From Bog-532 sp963830385 (GTDB lineage Bacteria > Actinomycetota > Actinomycetes > Streptosporangiales > Streptosporangiaceae), in the NCBI GenBank assembly GCA_963830385.1, contig CAWHMD010000005.1, positions 744,001-808,000 of the forward strand: DNA of 64,000 nt, in the 5' to 3' direction. The position numbers were made by a program, and so were the translations under genes. This document shows, piece after piece, positions 1 through 8,510 of the stretch (position 1 is the first letter of the stretch; each line of letters begins with the position of its first letter). Below the pieces are notes generated by a model. That model was given only the letters and a program-made list of their open reading frames with translations. It made no database searches and was not told the DNA's origin.

Positions 1-147
1 ATAGACGTCCTCACGCGCTTCCATCTCGGGCAGGACTCCGGCGAACCGATTGGCCATGGCCGTGTCCAGCTGCCCGCGCAGAATCCAGCGCATTTCGAGG
101 CTGAACATTCCCTCGGTGACTGACGCCTCCCTCATCACGTTCGTCAT
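1..147 (-). CDS. 5' part of an unidentified protein, cut by the window edge
   Basis: An open frame runs from an ATG at 147 off the left edge of the window. It encodes about 49 residues (begins MTNVMREASVTEG, with EMRWILRGQLDTAM further on). The ATG lies 2 nt beyond the TGA of the sulfate-transporter-like gene upstream on the same strand, so the two are probably translationally coupled. Internal ATGs at codons 5 and 13 are alternative starts; the latter follows a purine-rich GAGGGA. I do not recognise the family from this N-terminus. Confidence 0.5.
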   Translation of the reverse strand, partial: MTNVMREASVTEGMFSLEMRWILRGQLDTAMANRFAGVLPEMEAREDVY

Positions 148-149
148 GG

Positions 150-1862
150 TCACGTCCGGGCGGTGGGCTCGGCGGCGGCCCAGTCGGCGCCGGTTTCCTC
201 GCGGAACGCGCTGACGGCCGCCTCGAGTGTGGGGAAGAAATGGCGCGGATCGATGGTGCGGGTAAGCCCGTAACGCTCGATCTTGCGCCGTACCGGATCT
301 TTGAGCTCGGCGAATACCAGGCTGATCCCCCGCTTGTTCAGCGTCTCGTCCAGCCCTTCCAGAATGTCGGAAGCGGTGGTGTCCACATCGGTCATCGGTT
401 CGGCCGCGATCAGTATCCAGGCCGGTGGCGGGCTGGCCTGGGCCAGCCGCATGACCTCGTCGCGGAACGTTTTGGCGTTGGCGAAGAACAGCGGCGCGTC
501 GAACCGGTAGATCACCAGTCCCGGCAGGTGGCTGGCGGCAGGATAGGAACGCTCGTCGTGGTACCCCACGAGCCCGTCCACGCGCCCGAGCACCGCCTGA
601 TACGGCCACCACGCTCGCCGGAAGACGTTGAGGATCGACAGACCAACCGCGATCGCGATGCCCGGGAGCACCCCGAGCAGAGCAACGCCGAGGAACGCCG
701 CGATCGACAGCGCGAACTCGACTTTGCGCTGCCGCCAGAGCTTCGCGGTACCCGGGATGTCCGCAAGCGAAAGCGATGCCGTGATGACCACGGCGGCCAG
801 GACAGGCTGGGGCAGGTTGCGGAACAGGCCGGGCAGGAAGACGATCATGAGGATGATCAGGACTGCCCCAGTGATGCCGGTGAACTGCGTCCTGGCCCCA
901 GACCGCTCCGCCACCGCAGTCCGCGAGCCGCTGGTGCTGACGGGGAAACCCTGGAAGAAACCGGCGGCCAGGTTGGCCGCGCCGATTCCGATCATTTCCT
1001 GGTTGCCGTGGACCTCCTGCCCGGTGCGGGCGGCGAAGGCCGAGGCGGTCGAGATCGTGTCGGCCAGCGACACTACGGCGATCCCGAGCGCTCCCGCGAA
1101 CAGGGGCCCGAGATCAGCCAGGCGGATGCTGGGGATGGTGAGCGGCGGGAACCCTTTGGGTAGCACCCCGACCAGACTGACGCCATGCTTGGCGAGACCG
1201 AACACGGATGTGGCGGCGATCGCGAGCACCACCGCGACCAGTACCGCCGGGACCTTCGGCAGCCAGCGCTGCAGGACGAGGATCAGGGCGATCCCGGCGA
1301 TCCCGATCACTGCGGCCGCAGCCACTGCCTTGCCGGCGGCCAGGCCCTCGACAAAGCCGATGGCCTCGCCGATGAGACCGTTACCGTCAACCTTGAAGCC
1401 GAAAAGCTTCGGCAGCTGCCCGATCAGGATGGTCAGGGCCAGGCCGTTCATGTAGCCGATCATCGTGGGCTTCGAAATCAGGTCGGCGATGAATCCGAGT
1501 TTGGCCACGGCAGCCAGGATCATGATCGCCGCAACCATGATCGCGAGCATCGACGCCAGGGCGACGGCACGCTTCGGGTCGCCCTTGGCCGCGATGAGGG
1601 GCAGGATCGTAGCGGCGATCATCGGGCCCAGCGATGAGTCGGGGCCGAGGACCAGCAAGCGCGACGGACCGCACAATGCGTAGCCAAGAAGGCACAAGAT
1701 AGACGTGTACAGGCCCGTGATCGGCGGCAGGCCCGCTAGCTCGGCGTAGGCCATGCCCTGCGGAACCAGCAGGGTGGTGAGCACCAGCCCGGCCACAAGA
1801 TCTCTGATGAGCCAGTCGCGGTGGAATGACGACAGGCCGAGCCCGCGCGCCAGTGTGACCAT
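150..1862 (-). CDS. SulP-family inorganic anion permease with C-terminal STAS domain
   Basis: The product is about 570 residues with the SulP layout. An N-terminal DWLIRDLVAGLVLTTLLVPQ segment and the signature AELAGLPPITGLYTSI precede a run of hydrophobic helices, and a cytoplasmic STAS domain occupies the last ~110 residues. SulP proteins move sulfate, bicarbonate or other anions across the cytoplasmic membrane; the substrate here cannot be read from sequence. The frame is open to 2060, but the start at 1862 is preferred. It is preceded by GGGAGGTGCGGTGCCA, and the extra upstream residues are Arg/Ser/Pro-rich, not conserved-looking, and would run into the divergent gene. It faces the MFS gene across ~180 bp and is likely coupled to the partial gene at 147. 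Confidence 0.9.
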   Translation of the reverse strand: MVTLARGLGLSSFHRDWLIRDLVAGLVLTTLLVPQGMAYAELAGLPPITGLYTSILCLLGYALCGPSRLLVLGPDSSLGPMIAATILPLIAAKGDPKRAVALASMLAIMVAAIMILAAVAKLGFIADLISKPTMIGYMNGLALTILIGQLPKLFGFKVDGNGLIGEAIGFVEGLAAGKAVAAAAVIGIAGIALILVLQRWLPKVPAVLVAVVLAIAATSVFGLAKHGVSLVGVLPKGFPPLTIPSIRLADLGPLFAGALGIAVVSLADTISTASAFAARTGQEVHGNQEMIGIGAANLAAGFFQGFPVSTSGSRTAVAERSGARTQFTGITGAVLIILMIVFLPGLFRNLPQPVLAAVVITASLSLADIPGTAKLWRQRKVEFALSIAAFLGVALLGVLPGIAIAVGLSILNVFRRAWWPYQAVLGRVDGLVGYHDERSYPAASHLPGLVIYRFDAPLFFANAKTFRDEVMRLAQASPPPAWILIAAEPMTDVDTTASDILEGLDETLNKRGISLVFAELKDPVRRKIERYGLTRTIDPRHFFPTLEAAVSAFREETGADWAAAEPTART

Positions 1863-2044
1863 TGGCACCGCACCTCCCGCTGATCCGCCCTTGACCAGGC
1901 CGCCAGCGTCCCAGTCGGCCAGGACCGGCGTCATCCCCTGCACAGGGTGACGTGCTCCGGTAATCACCCTCTGGCGGTGACGACTTCGCCCGGACCGTTC
2001 GCCACGCTGGGAGCTGGCAAGGGCGGGCGAACTAGGAGGCTGCG
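1863..2044. promoter_or_regulatory. divergent intergenic region between SulP and MFS genes
   Basis: These 182 bp separate the outward-facing starts at 1862 (minus) and 2045 (plus) and must carry both promoters unless either gene is read from outside. GGGAGGT precedes the minus start and AGGAGG (about 2035-2040) the plus start. I see no convincing inverted repeat and no clear -35/-10 pair. Confidence 0.35.
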
Positions 2045-3559
2045 GTGCGCGAGAACGCAAAGGCGATGATTTTGCCGCTGGCGCTGGCTCAATTCATCTG
2101 CAGCTACGCGGCTACCAACATGAACGTGGCCATCAGCGCGATCGCCAAGGACCTCGGCACCACGGTGGCCGGGGTGCAGACGGCGATCACGCTGTTCACC
2201 CTCACGATGGCGGCGCTGATGATCCCGGGCAGCAAGCTGACCGACATCTGGGGCCGCAAGCGGTGCTTCGTGATCGGCCTGCTCATCTACGGGGTCGGCG
2301 GGCTGCTGGCGGCGCTGTCATTCGGGCTCCCGCTGCTCATCGTCGGCTACTCGCTGCTGGAGGGCGTGGGCTCGGCGCTGCTGGTCCCGCCGATCTACAT
2401 CCTGGTCACCGTAGCCTTCCCGGATATCAAGTCGCGGGCCCGCTACTTCGGCGTGGTCAGCGGCGCGGGCGGCCTGGGCGCGGCGGCCGGCCCGCTGATC
2501 GGCGGTGTGCTGACGAGCGCGATCAGCTGGCGCGCCTCGTTCGGGCTGCAGGTGCTGGTGGTGGGGTGGATCATCGTGCTCGCCCGCAGGATCACCGAGC
2601 CGGCCCGGGCAGGAGCCCGGCCGCGCTTCGACCTGACCGGGGCGGTGCTGTCGGCCGCCGGGCTGTTCTTCGTGGTGCTCGGGCTGCTGCAGTCCAGGAC
2701 TTACGGCTTCCTGGTCTCCCGGACCGACTTCAAGATCGGGAACACCGTGGTGATCCCGAAGGGATCCATCTCCCCGGTGTGGGTGTTCGTGGCCATCGGC
2801 GCGCTGTTCCTGCTGTGGTTCTTCCTGCACGTCCGGTCCTGGGAGAGGCAGGGCCGGGACGTGCTGCTGCCGTTGCGGATGTTCCGCAACAAGATCGCCA
2901 ACCTGGGGCTGGGCACCCAGACGATCCAGTGGCTGATCCTGCAGGGGACGTTCTTCGTCGTCTCGGTCTACCTGCAGGAGGTCAACCACTACAGCGCGAT
3001 CAAGACCGGCCTGATCCTGACCCCGGGCACGATCGGGATCCTGGCCGCCTCGGCCGCCGCCGACCGATTCGCCCGGCGGCATCCGCAGCGGTGGCTGATC
3101 ATCGCCGGCTTCCTGATCACCACGGTCGGCATGCTCTTGCTGTTGATCCTGGTCAGGGCGAATGCGGGCATCTGGCGGTGGATACCGGGGCTGTTCCTGT
3201 TCGGCGTCGGGGTCGGCACCATGCTGACCTCATCGGTCAATGTGGTCCAGTCCAGCTTCCCCGAGTCCGACCAGGGCGACATCTCCGGCCTGTCGCGCAG
3301 CGTCTCCAACCTGGGCTCGTCGATGGGCACCGCCCTGGTCGGCTCGGTACTGGTGGCGGTCAAGCTCCCGGAGGGAAAGCCGTTCGCCATCGCCCTCACG
3401 GTCATGATCGTGATCACCGTCATCGGCCTAATCCTCGGCGTGCTCATCCCCCGCCAGTCCACCGGAACCGGGCGGCTGGCCGAGCCGAGCACCGCGGGAC
3501 CGGCGAGTCGACCCGCTGAGCGGGTACGTCCCGGCCCGGACATCACCCGTACCGAATGA
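2045..3559 (+). CDS. MFS drug-exporter-like permease, DHA2 (14-helix) type
   Basis: A 504-residue membrane protein of the EmrB/QacA-like major facilitator group. It opens with the first helix (ILPLALAQFICSYAATNMNV). The loop 2-3 motif appears as GSKLTDIWGRKRCFVIGL, and motif C as GAGGLGAAAGPLIGG in helix 5. The length and hydrophobic pattern fit 14 helices. The family exports drugs or other small molecules by proton antiport. GTG at 2045 is chosen because AGGAGG sits 5 nt upstream. The C-terminal ~35 residues are hydrophilic and rich in Arg, Pro and Ser. No adjacent regulator is dedicated to it; the substrate is unknown. Confidence 0.88.
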   Translation: MRENAKAMILPLALAQFICSYAATNMNVAISAIAKDLGTTVAGVQTAITLFTLTMAALMIPGSKLTDIWGRKRCFVIGLLIYGVGGLLAALSFGLPLLIVGYSLLEGVGSALLVPPIYILVTVAFPDIKSRARYFGVVSGAGGLGAAAGPLIGGVLTSAISWRASFGLQVLVVGWIIVLARRITEPARAGARPRFDLTGAVLSAAGLFFVVLGLLQSRTYGFLVSRTDFKIGNTVVIPKGSISPVWVFVAIGALFLLWFFLHVRSWERQGRDVLLPLRMFRNKIANLGLGTQTIQWLILQGTFFVVSVYLQEVNHYSAIKTGLILTPGTIGILAASAAADRFARRHPQRWLIIAGFLITTVGMLLLLILVRANAGIWRWIPGLFLFGVGVGTMLTSSVNVVQSSFPESDQGDISGLSRSVSNLGSSMGTALVGSVLVAVKLPEGKPFAIALTVMIVITVIGLILGVLIPRQSTGTGRLAEPSTAGPASRPAERVRPGPDITRTE

Positions 3560-3593
3560 TTGTTAATCTGCGGCTGGTGCCTAAAAAGGCCGT

Positions 3594-3824
3594 GTGCCGG
3601 TCGCGGCAAGCGACACCGGAGCAAGCGAAGAGGGGCAGCCCGGCGGCCAGGTCGCGGAGTTCAAGGCGTTGGTCGACGCGCTGCACGCGGCGGGAATCGA
3701 AATCCTGCTCGACGTGGTGTTCAACCACACCGCCGAAGCCGATCACACCGGCCCGACGCCATGCTTCCGCGGCCTGGACAACGCGGCCTACTACCGGCTG
3801 GATCCCGGCCGGAGGAGGCAGAAT
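3594..3824 (+). pseudogene. internal fragment of a GlgX/isoamylase-type glycosidase
   Basis: The translation contains FKALVDALHAAGIEILLDVV followed by FNHTAEADHTGP and FRGLDNAAYYRLDP. This is the conserved beta-strand/DVVFNHT region of GH13 glycogen-debranching enzymes (GlgX/TreX). A functional enzyme needs ~700 residues; only about 60 remain, with unrelated sequence on both sides. It is therefore a remnant. Its 3' end is fused in frame to the small gene at 3825. Confidence 0.75.
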
Positions 3825-4103
3825 ATGAAGCACAGTGTTCAAGCTGGGCATGGCTGGACGGTCGTCCTGCGGCGTCAGCCGTGCCGCATCGTGGACGGCG
3901 AGGCGGAGAGCTACACCGACGTGTACGAGTTGGTCTGCTACTTCTGCGGCGATGATCCCTCGATTGACTATCGGGAGGTGCCTGCCAAGTTTCAGAAAAT
4001 TCGTGGCCCTTACCCGTTCGCGGCAGGCGTCGCCGCCTACGCTCACCACGTCAGGCGTTACCACAGCGAGGCACAGGCCGGCGATCGCCTATCCGACGTG
4101 TAA
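3825..4103 (+). CDS. small hypothetical protein (92 aa)
   Basis: ATG at 3825 follows GGAGGAGGCA at 3811-3820, an excellent ribosome binding site. It encodes 92 residues with no signal peptide or membrane segment. Visible features are a YELVCYFCGDDPS stretch and a C-terminal AHHVRRYHSEAQ. I do not recognise the family. The same frame is open upstream through the GlgX fragment, so the gene either had this start all along or acquired it at the rearrangement junction. Confidence 0.5.
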   Translation: MKHSVQAGHGWTVVLRRQPCRIVDGEAESYTDVYELVCYFCGDDPSIDYREVPAKFQKIRGPYPFAAGVAAYAHHVRRYHSEAQAGDRLSDV

Positions 4104-4477
4104 TGCCCCGGCAGCCTCCCGGTTGGCGCAGCCGCCACCTTCGGCCCTGACGCCAATCGTGCTGGCCATTTGCGGCACATGGAGGCGCACTCCAACCGAG
4201 AGAGTCGGCGGAATTCCTGCCAGCTGATCGAGGCGGTGGCGAGCGACCGGGAAGTGACCGATGACACCATCTGCCGCAGATGGCGGCGTGATCCGGGAGC
4301 GTTGTCACTTGGTTGTCACTGGCCTTCCGCACCTCACCGCTGAAATGCCGAGCCCGAAGCTTGTTCCGCTGCTGCTGTCTCGGGCGCCTGGATCGCTGGC
4401 CGAGGCCAGCACTTCGCAGGGCCCCGCATGCCGATACCCATTCGACGTACGCTGCGCGTTCAACCCGGCGAGCGGCT
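4104..4477. other. no gene seen; short match to the integrative-element repeat
   Basis: No open frame here resembles a protein. Around 4300-4345 the sequence GTTGTCACTTGG followed by TGTCACTGG and a CCTCACC segment matches the two larger element copies at about 26740 and 58276. This points to a decayed piece of the same mobile element. Confidence 0.45.
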
Positions 4478-5038
4478 TCAGGCGCTGACGAGGCCGCTGA
4501 GCAAGGTGAAGCCGCGGTCGACGTGCTGCTGCAGGGGGGTGCCAGGGGCGGCTCGCCAGGCTGCGATCGCGTGGGCGAGAACGCCCCAGGCGGTGCGGGC
4601 GACGAGAGCCGCTTCGTCGGCGGAGGCGCCGCGGCCGACCAGCAGGTCGGTGATTATGGCGACGAGGCGCGCCTCCTTCGAGACCGCACGCTCGCGTAGA
4701 GCCGGCGTCGCCGCGATGATGGCAGCGAGGCGGTCGCTGTCGGGCCGGTTTGCCTCAAGGGGCGGGACGATGAGGTCAACGGTGCGGCGGATGGCCGGCC
4801 AGAGCGGAACGTCGGCGGGCACCGACGCAAGCGCCTCGGTGACCCACCCGGTGAGTGCCCGCTCGCCGTCGAAGAGCACCTCGCGCTTGTCGGGGAAGTG
4901 CCGGAAATAGGTGCGCTCGGTCACGCCGGCCCGGGCGGCGATCTCGGCCGCGGTCACGGCGTCGAATCCGCGCTCGAGGAAGAGCTCGAGCGCCGCCCTG
5001 ACCAAGCGCTCGCGTGCTTCCTTCCCGCTTCTCGGCAT
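4478..5038 (-). CDS. TetR-family transcriptional regulator
   Basis: A 186-residue protein of normal TetR length. The N-terminal DNA-binding domain (residues ~8-54) shows the family pattern LFLERGFDAVTAAEIAARAG then VTERTYFRHFPDKREVLF. The C-terminal ligand domain is all-alpha and not assignable to a ligand. It is transcribed away from the reductase at 5142 across 103 bp that contain palindromes overlapping a plausible promoter. By family habit it probably represses that reductase and itself. Confidence 0.9.
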   Translation of the reverse strand: MPRSGKEARERLVRAALELFLERGFDAVTAAEIAARAGVTERTYFRHFPDKREVLFDGERALTGWVTEALASVPADVPLWPAIRRTVDLIVPPLEANRPDSDRLAAIIAATPALRERAVSKEARLVAIITDLLVGRGASADEAALVARTAWGVLAHAIAAWRAAPGTPLQQHVDRGFTLLSGLVSA

Positions 5039-5058
5039 GCGACGAGTCTAGCGCACGT

Positions 5059-5104
5059 AGTGACAGTCACTGTCGCAACACGGTAGTGTCTGCAACTGAC
5101 ACTA
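5059..5104. promoter_or_regulatory. TetR operator pair overlapping the reductase promoter
   Basis: Two inverted repeats lie between the divergent TetR and reductase genes. The first is centred at 5065-5068: AGTGAC-A-GTCACT (5059-5071), overlapped by GACAGT-C-ACTGTC (5062-5074). The second has perfect 7-bp arms TAGTGTC (5084-5090) and GACACTA (5098-5104) around a 7-bp spacer. A promoter reading TGACAG (5061-5066), 17 bp, TAGTGT (5084-5089) points to the reductase, so bound repressor would cover both promoter boxes. Confidence 0.65.
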
Positions 5105-5141
5105 CGACGCATCACGGGCGAGTCACGAAGGAGACAGTGTC

Positions 5142-6092
5142 ATGAGCGCAGTCGAGTCACGGGCCATCCGGTTCCATAAGGTCGGCGAACCCCTGGACGT
5201 CCTGCGGGAGGAGCAGACGCAGATCCCCGACCCGGGTGAGGGCACGATCCGGGTTCGCGTCGCCGCCACCGGGCTGAACCCCGCCGACTGGGAGTTCTGT
5301 CGTGGTTTCATGCCTGGCGCCCTGCCGGGGGGCATCGGCGTCGACGTCTGCGGCACGGTCGACGCGATCGGCGATGGCGTCGCTGACGTGGCGGCCGGCG
5401 ATCTCGTGTTCGGCTCGTCGGACTTCGCCGCACAGCCGAGTGCGGGCGCGGCCGACTTCGCGATCCTGAAGCTGTGGTTCGCGGTCCCGGCGGGGCTTGA
5501 TGCCGTGCACGCGGCCGTGCTGCCGATGGTGCTGCAGACTGCGCACTGGACCCTTGACCTAATGAACGTGAAATCAGGGGAGACCGTGCTGATCCACGGG
5601 GCGGGCGGCATGGCCGGCTACGCCGCAGTGCAGCTTGCGCTACGCCGCGGCGCCCGCGTTATTGCCACCGCCGGGCCGACGTTCGCCAGCGACCTCGAGG
5701 GGTTTGGGGCCATCGTGACACCGTACGGCGAGGGCATGGCCGAGCGAGTCCGGTCACTCGCCGACGGGCCGATCGATCACGTGCTCGACGCATCGCGCCC
5801 GAACGCGGGCGCGATCGCGGCGCTCATCGAGATTACGGGAGACCCGACGCGTATCGTCACGATCAGCAACCACGACGAGGCGCGCAGCCAGGGCGCCCGC
5901 GTCAACATCGACGAACTGATGGCCGCAGGCGGTTTCCCGGGCTCTGACTTCCTGGCCGATTACGCGACGCTCGCAGCCGCCGGCCAGTTCACCATCCCCG
6001 TGGCGAAGAGATTCCCGCTCGCCGAATGGCGCGCCGCCGCCGAACTCAGCCTGTCGGGAGCGCCGCACGGAAAGGTCGTGCTTGTACCGTAG
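5142..6092 (+). CDS. NADP-dependent quinone-oxidoreductase-like MDR protein
   Basis: A 316-residue medium-chain dehydrogenase/reductase of the zinc-free quinone oxidoreductase (QOR) group. It has the N-terminal GroES-like domain (VRVAATGLNPADWEF, GIGVDVCGTVDAIG) and a Rossmann domain with the nucleotide loop HGAGGMAGYAAVQLA at about residues 149-163. The Cys/His ligands of zinc alcohol dehydrogenases are absent. These enzymes reduce quinones or enones with NADPH. ATG at 5142 has AAGGAGA just upstream. The adjacent divergent TetR and the palindromic operators suggest induction by a small reactive compound. Confidence 0.88.
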   Translation: MSAVESRAIRFHKVGEPLDVLREEQTQIPDPGEGTIRVRVAATGLNPADWEFCRGFMPGALPGGIGVDVCGTVDAIGDGVADVAAGDLVFGSSDFAAQPSAGAADFAILKLWFAVPAGLDAVHAAVLPMVLQTAHWTLDLMNVKSGETVLIHGAGGMAGYAAVQLALRRGARVIATAGPTFASDLEGFGAIVTPYGEGMAERVRSLADGPIDHVLDASRPNAGAIAALIEITGDPTRIVTISNHDEARSQGARVNIDELMAAGGFPGSDFLADYATLAAAGQFTIPVAKRFPLAEWRAAAELSLSGAPHGKVVLVP

Positions 6093-6522
6093 CCCGGCGT
6101 CCCCGGCCAGCGGAACGGCCCGGCCCTGCGCGAACGAGTCCTGTCAGCAATGGTTCACCCGCCAGCGAGGTCGTGCGCCAAGAACACTCCAAAACGGCGC
6201 TACCACTGCCCAGGACCGCTGGCCGCGGCGGCCGTCGCACTGGCCTTCCTGATGGTGCTGCGGAGCTTCGGAACCGCGGCCGCACCACGGCCCGCCGCGA
6301 ACTAAGCGCGGCGCGAGCGCGATGATTCCCTCGATCACCAGACGGCGGCACAACTGGTCTACATAGACCCGATTTATGCCGGTTGCCGTCGCGACTTGTT
6401 CCGTCTGAGCGGGTCGCGCTGGGGTCGCGTTACGGCAGCTCAAGGCGCTTAGGCCGTCTGGTTGCGGCGCTCGCCAGTCTCTCCCCGGCCGCCTGTTCCG
6501 GCAGTCCGTCGGTCATCATGTT
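6093..6522. other. gene-poor stretch with a winged-helix remnant
   Basis: No complete gene is visible. On the minus strand about 6305-6404 encodes TEQVATATGINRVYVDQLCR and RLVIEGII, which resembles the C-terminal HTH of Crp/Fnr-type regulators. It lacks the rest of the protein. Positions 6396-6447 also match the DNA next to the att cores (GTCTGAGCGGGTCGCGCTGG), so an element end may abut here. Confidence 0.35.
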
Positions 6523-7179
6523 TCAATTCCCGCGGTCGATGGCGCTGGTGGTGGCCACGCGGTTCCGGTTCTGACGTTCTCGTTCCCGGCGGCCGTAGGC
6601 GGCCTTGCGCACAGCCTCCTCGCTGTCCAGGCTGGAGCCGAGCGCACCCGCGACCACGCCGATCGAGCTGGCCAGCCACGCCACGGTGGCGTAGTCGCCA
6701 ACGCCAATGCGATGGTGGAGCTGAGATTGGAGATACCCGGGGCCGATGACCAGCGCCGAGACGGCCAGCGCCGACACGAACAGCAGCCCGTACATGCACG
6801 CCACCCCGAGCGCCAGGGTCACAGCGGTCGACAGGTTGTAGATGACCGCCTCAGCCGGCGTGTGGTGATCATCCGGCCGCTCCCACAGGTGGTTGTAGAT
6901 CAACAGCCAGACGGCCATGACCGTGACCGACGCGACCATGATGAGGGTCAGGCGCCACGCTGGCAGCGCCTCGGCCATGCCCCAGATCGAGTTGTAGAAG
7001 ATGCCGGCGGCGGCGGCCGCGGCCGCCGCCGCGGTGGCACTGGCCAGATGCGGAACCAGCACCCACGGACGGTTGTCGCGCACCATGCCGAACAGCAGCC
7101 GGGCCCGCCCGTGCCACCCCTTCAGGGTCAGGGTGAAGTCAGCGTCCGGGTGGGGCGACACGTCCTCTCGCACCATCAA
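6523..7179 (-). CDS. membrane-domain half of a split Clp-N/membrane protein
   Basis: It encodes up to 218 residues with about four hydrophobic segments. One contains a nine-alanine run, and FGMVRDNRPWVLVPHLASAT precedes the first helix. The C-terminus ends in a charged ERERQNRNR tail. This is the membrane half of an actinobacterial family of unknown function. The frame is continuous with the upstream gene, separated only by a TAG at 7198-7200. Translation could restart at ATG 7179 or 7176, but I see no strong ribosome binding site. It may be an inactivated 3' half, a reinitiated product or a read-through product. Confidence 0.6.
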   Translation of the reverse strand: MMVREDVSPHPDADFTLTLKGWHGRARLLFGMVRDNRPWVLVPHLASATAAAAAAAAAGIFYNSIWGMAEALPAWRLTLIMVASVTVMAVWLLIYNHLWERPDDHHTPAEAVIYNLSTAVTLALGVACMYGLLFVSALAVSALVIGPGYLQSQLHHRIGVGDYATVAWLASSIGVVAGALGSSLDSEEAVRKAAYGRRERERQNRNRVATTSAIDRGN

Positions 7180-7197
7180 GCCCAGATCGCCAGAGAA

Positions 7198-7977
7198 CTA
7201 CGGCAGCAGCCGCCGGCGGCCCACTTTCTCCAGGTGGCCGCAGTCCGTCTGGCAATGCTCGCGCCTTTCTTCGGCCATTCGGCGCAGCAGGTAGACGACG
7301 ACGTCCCGCACACAACGCCGCAGCCGCACCCAGCCCACGGCGGGCAGGCTGATCAGGGCCACGGCGTGGGTCATGCTGAAGTCCGCCACCACCGGCTGGG
7401 TTCCCGACCGCCGGGGAAGGTCGGTCAGGTACACCACCACGTCCCAGGCCTCGGCCACCAGATCGGTCCCGTATTTGATCAGGGCCTCGTAGGCGCTCTC
7501 CGGCATGGCCGAGGTCACGCGCTGGTTGCCGCGGATCTTCGTCAGGGCCTCGAGAAACCGGTCCCTGGTCACGCCCTCGTCATGCAGCAGGCGGCCCGCG
7601 GCGGTGGTGGGGCCCTCCGAGATCAGCGCCAGCAGCAGGTGATCGACGGAGACGTACTCGTCCTTCAGCCGGTCCGCCGACTGCTGAGCGGTGTCGAGCA
7701 GCCGGGCCAGCCGCTGAGTGATGGCGACCTGCCCCGGCTGCACGCCCGGACCGGTGACCCGTGGCCGGCGGGACAGCTCCGCCTCCAGTTCTTTCCGCAG
7801 CCGGCCGGGGTCCGCGCCGGTCTGGCTGAGCAGCCGCGGGGCGATGCCTTCGGGCTGGTCGAGCAGGGCCAGCAGCAGGTGCTCGCCGTCGACCTCCTGG
7901 TGCCCAAACCGGAGGGCCTTGGTCTGCGCGTCCCGCAGTGCTTCCTGGGACTTTTGCGTGAGATGACTCGGGTCCAT
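7198..7977 (-). CDS. chimera: ClpB-type N-domain fused to a membrane-protein segment
   Basis: Residues 1-177 are a two-repeat Clp N-domain (LTQKSQEALRDAQTKALRFG, DGEHLLLALL, VDHLLLALISEG) ending at YEALIKYGTDLVAEA, the point where ClpB normally runs into its first AAA+ module. Instead the frame passes into WDVVVYLTDLPRRSG and a hydrophobic region belonging to the membrane family encoded downstream. No Walker motifs exist, so it cannot be an unfoldase; a substrate-recruiting or membrane-tethered role would be inference. ATG at 7977 is preceded by GAAAGG. The frame stops at a TAG (7198-7200) with downstream homology continuing in the same frame. Confidence 0.75.
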   Translation of the reverse strand: MDPSHLTQKSQEALRDAQTKALRFGHQEVDGEHLLLALLDQPEGIAPRLLSQTGADPGRLRKELEAELSRRPRVTGPGVQPGQVAITQRLARLLDTAQQSADRLKDEYVSVDHLLLALISEGPTTAAGRLLHDEGVTRDRFLEALTKIRGNQRVTSAMPESAYEALIKYGTDLVAEAWDVVVYLTDLPRRSGTQPVVADFSMTHAVALISLPAVGWVRLRRCVRDVVVYLLRRMAEERREHCQTDCGHLEKVGRRRLLP

Positions 7978-8072
7978 GCCGACCTTTCCGCGTCCGCCTG
8001 CTCTTACCTCTCCCACGCTGGCCCAGGCGCCTGGCCGGCACATCCTCCACCCGGTTAGTCCTCGGGAGTTAA

Positions 8073-8477
8073 TCAGGGAGTGATCACAGCGTCCGTTAGA
8101 GTGTCGACCGCAGTCAGCCGCCGGGCCTGGCCGGTACTCAGGCCGTGCCGGCGGGCGATCGCGGTGGGTGCGTAGTAGGAGATCCGGGTCTGGCCGCCCT
8201 GAGCCCAGATCATGACCCGGAGCGGGACGTCCAGGGCGGCAGACCGGGAATCGGTGATGAGCGGCGTCTCCTTGAGCGGATCGCCAAAGATGACCAGCAC
8301 CGTCTCGGGAAGTTGCAGCCCGACCGAACGGGCCTCGGCGTCCTGATTGATCACGGCGAACAGCTTCAGGCCACGGGACAGCACCAGGTCGGCCAGCATG
8401 GTGGTGGTGTCGAGCACCGCCCGGGGGCTGAGCTTGGTGACGATGCCCGGGTCACTGCCAAATCCGGTGTCAGCCAT
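8073..8477 (-). CDS. DUF302-domain protein
   Basis: A soluble protein of ~134 residues with the DUF302 pattern: an early GIVTKLSPRAV, a central LKLFAVINQDAEARSVGL, and LVIFGDPLKETPLI. This is followed by VPLRVMIWAQGGQTRISYY. The biochemical role of DUF302 is not established. The start at 8477 is chosen over 8492 because GAGGAG lies 6 nt upstream. It sits between the DUF1269 gene and the Clp-N chimera on the same strand, so it belongs to the stress block. Confidence 0.85.
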   Translation of the reverse strand: MADTGFGSDPGIVTKLSPRAVLDTTTMLADLVLSRGLKLFAVINQDAEARSVGLQLPETVLVIFGDPLKETPLITDSRSAALDVPLRVMIWAQGGQTRISYYAPTAIARRHGLSTGQARRLTAVDTLTDAVITP

Positions 8478-8510
8478 GGCTGAACTCCTCATCCGTTGGC
8501 GACGCCCTGA

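Noticed and set aside
7000..7040. GC-only palindromic stretch (GGCGGCGGCGGCCGCGGCC-like)
   Set aside because: It encodes the run of alanines at the start of a membrane helix; codon-level repetition explains it.
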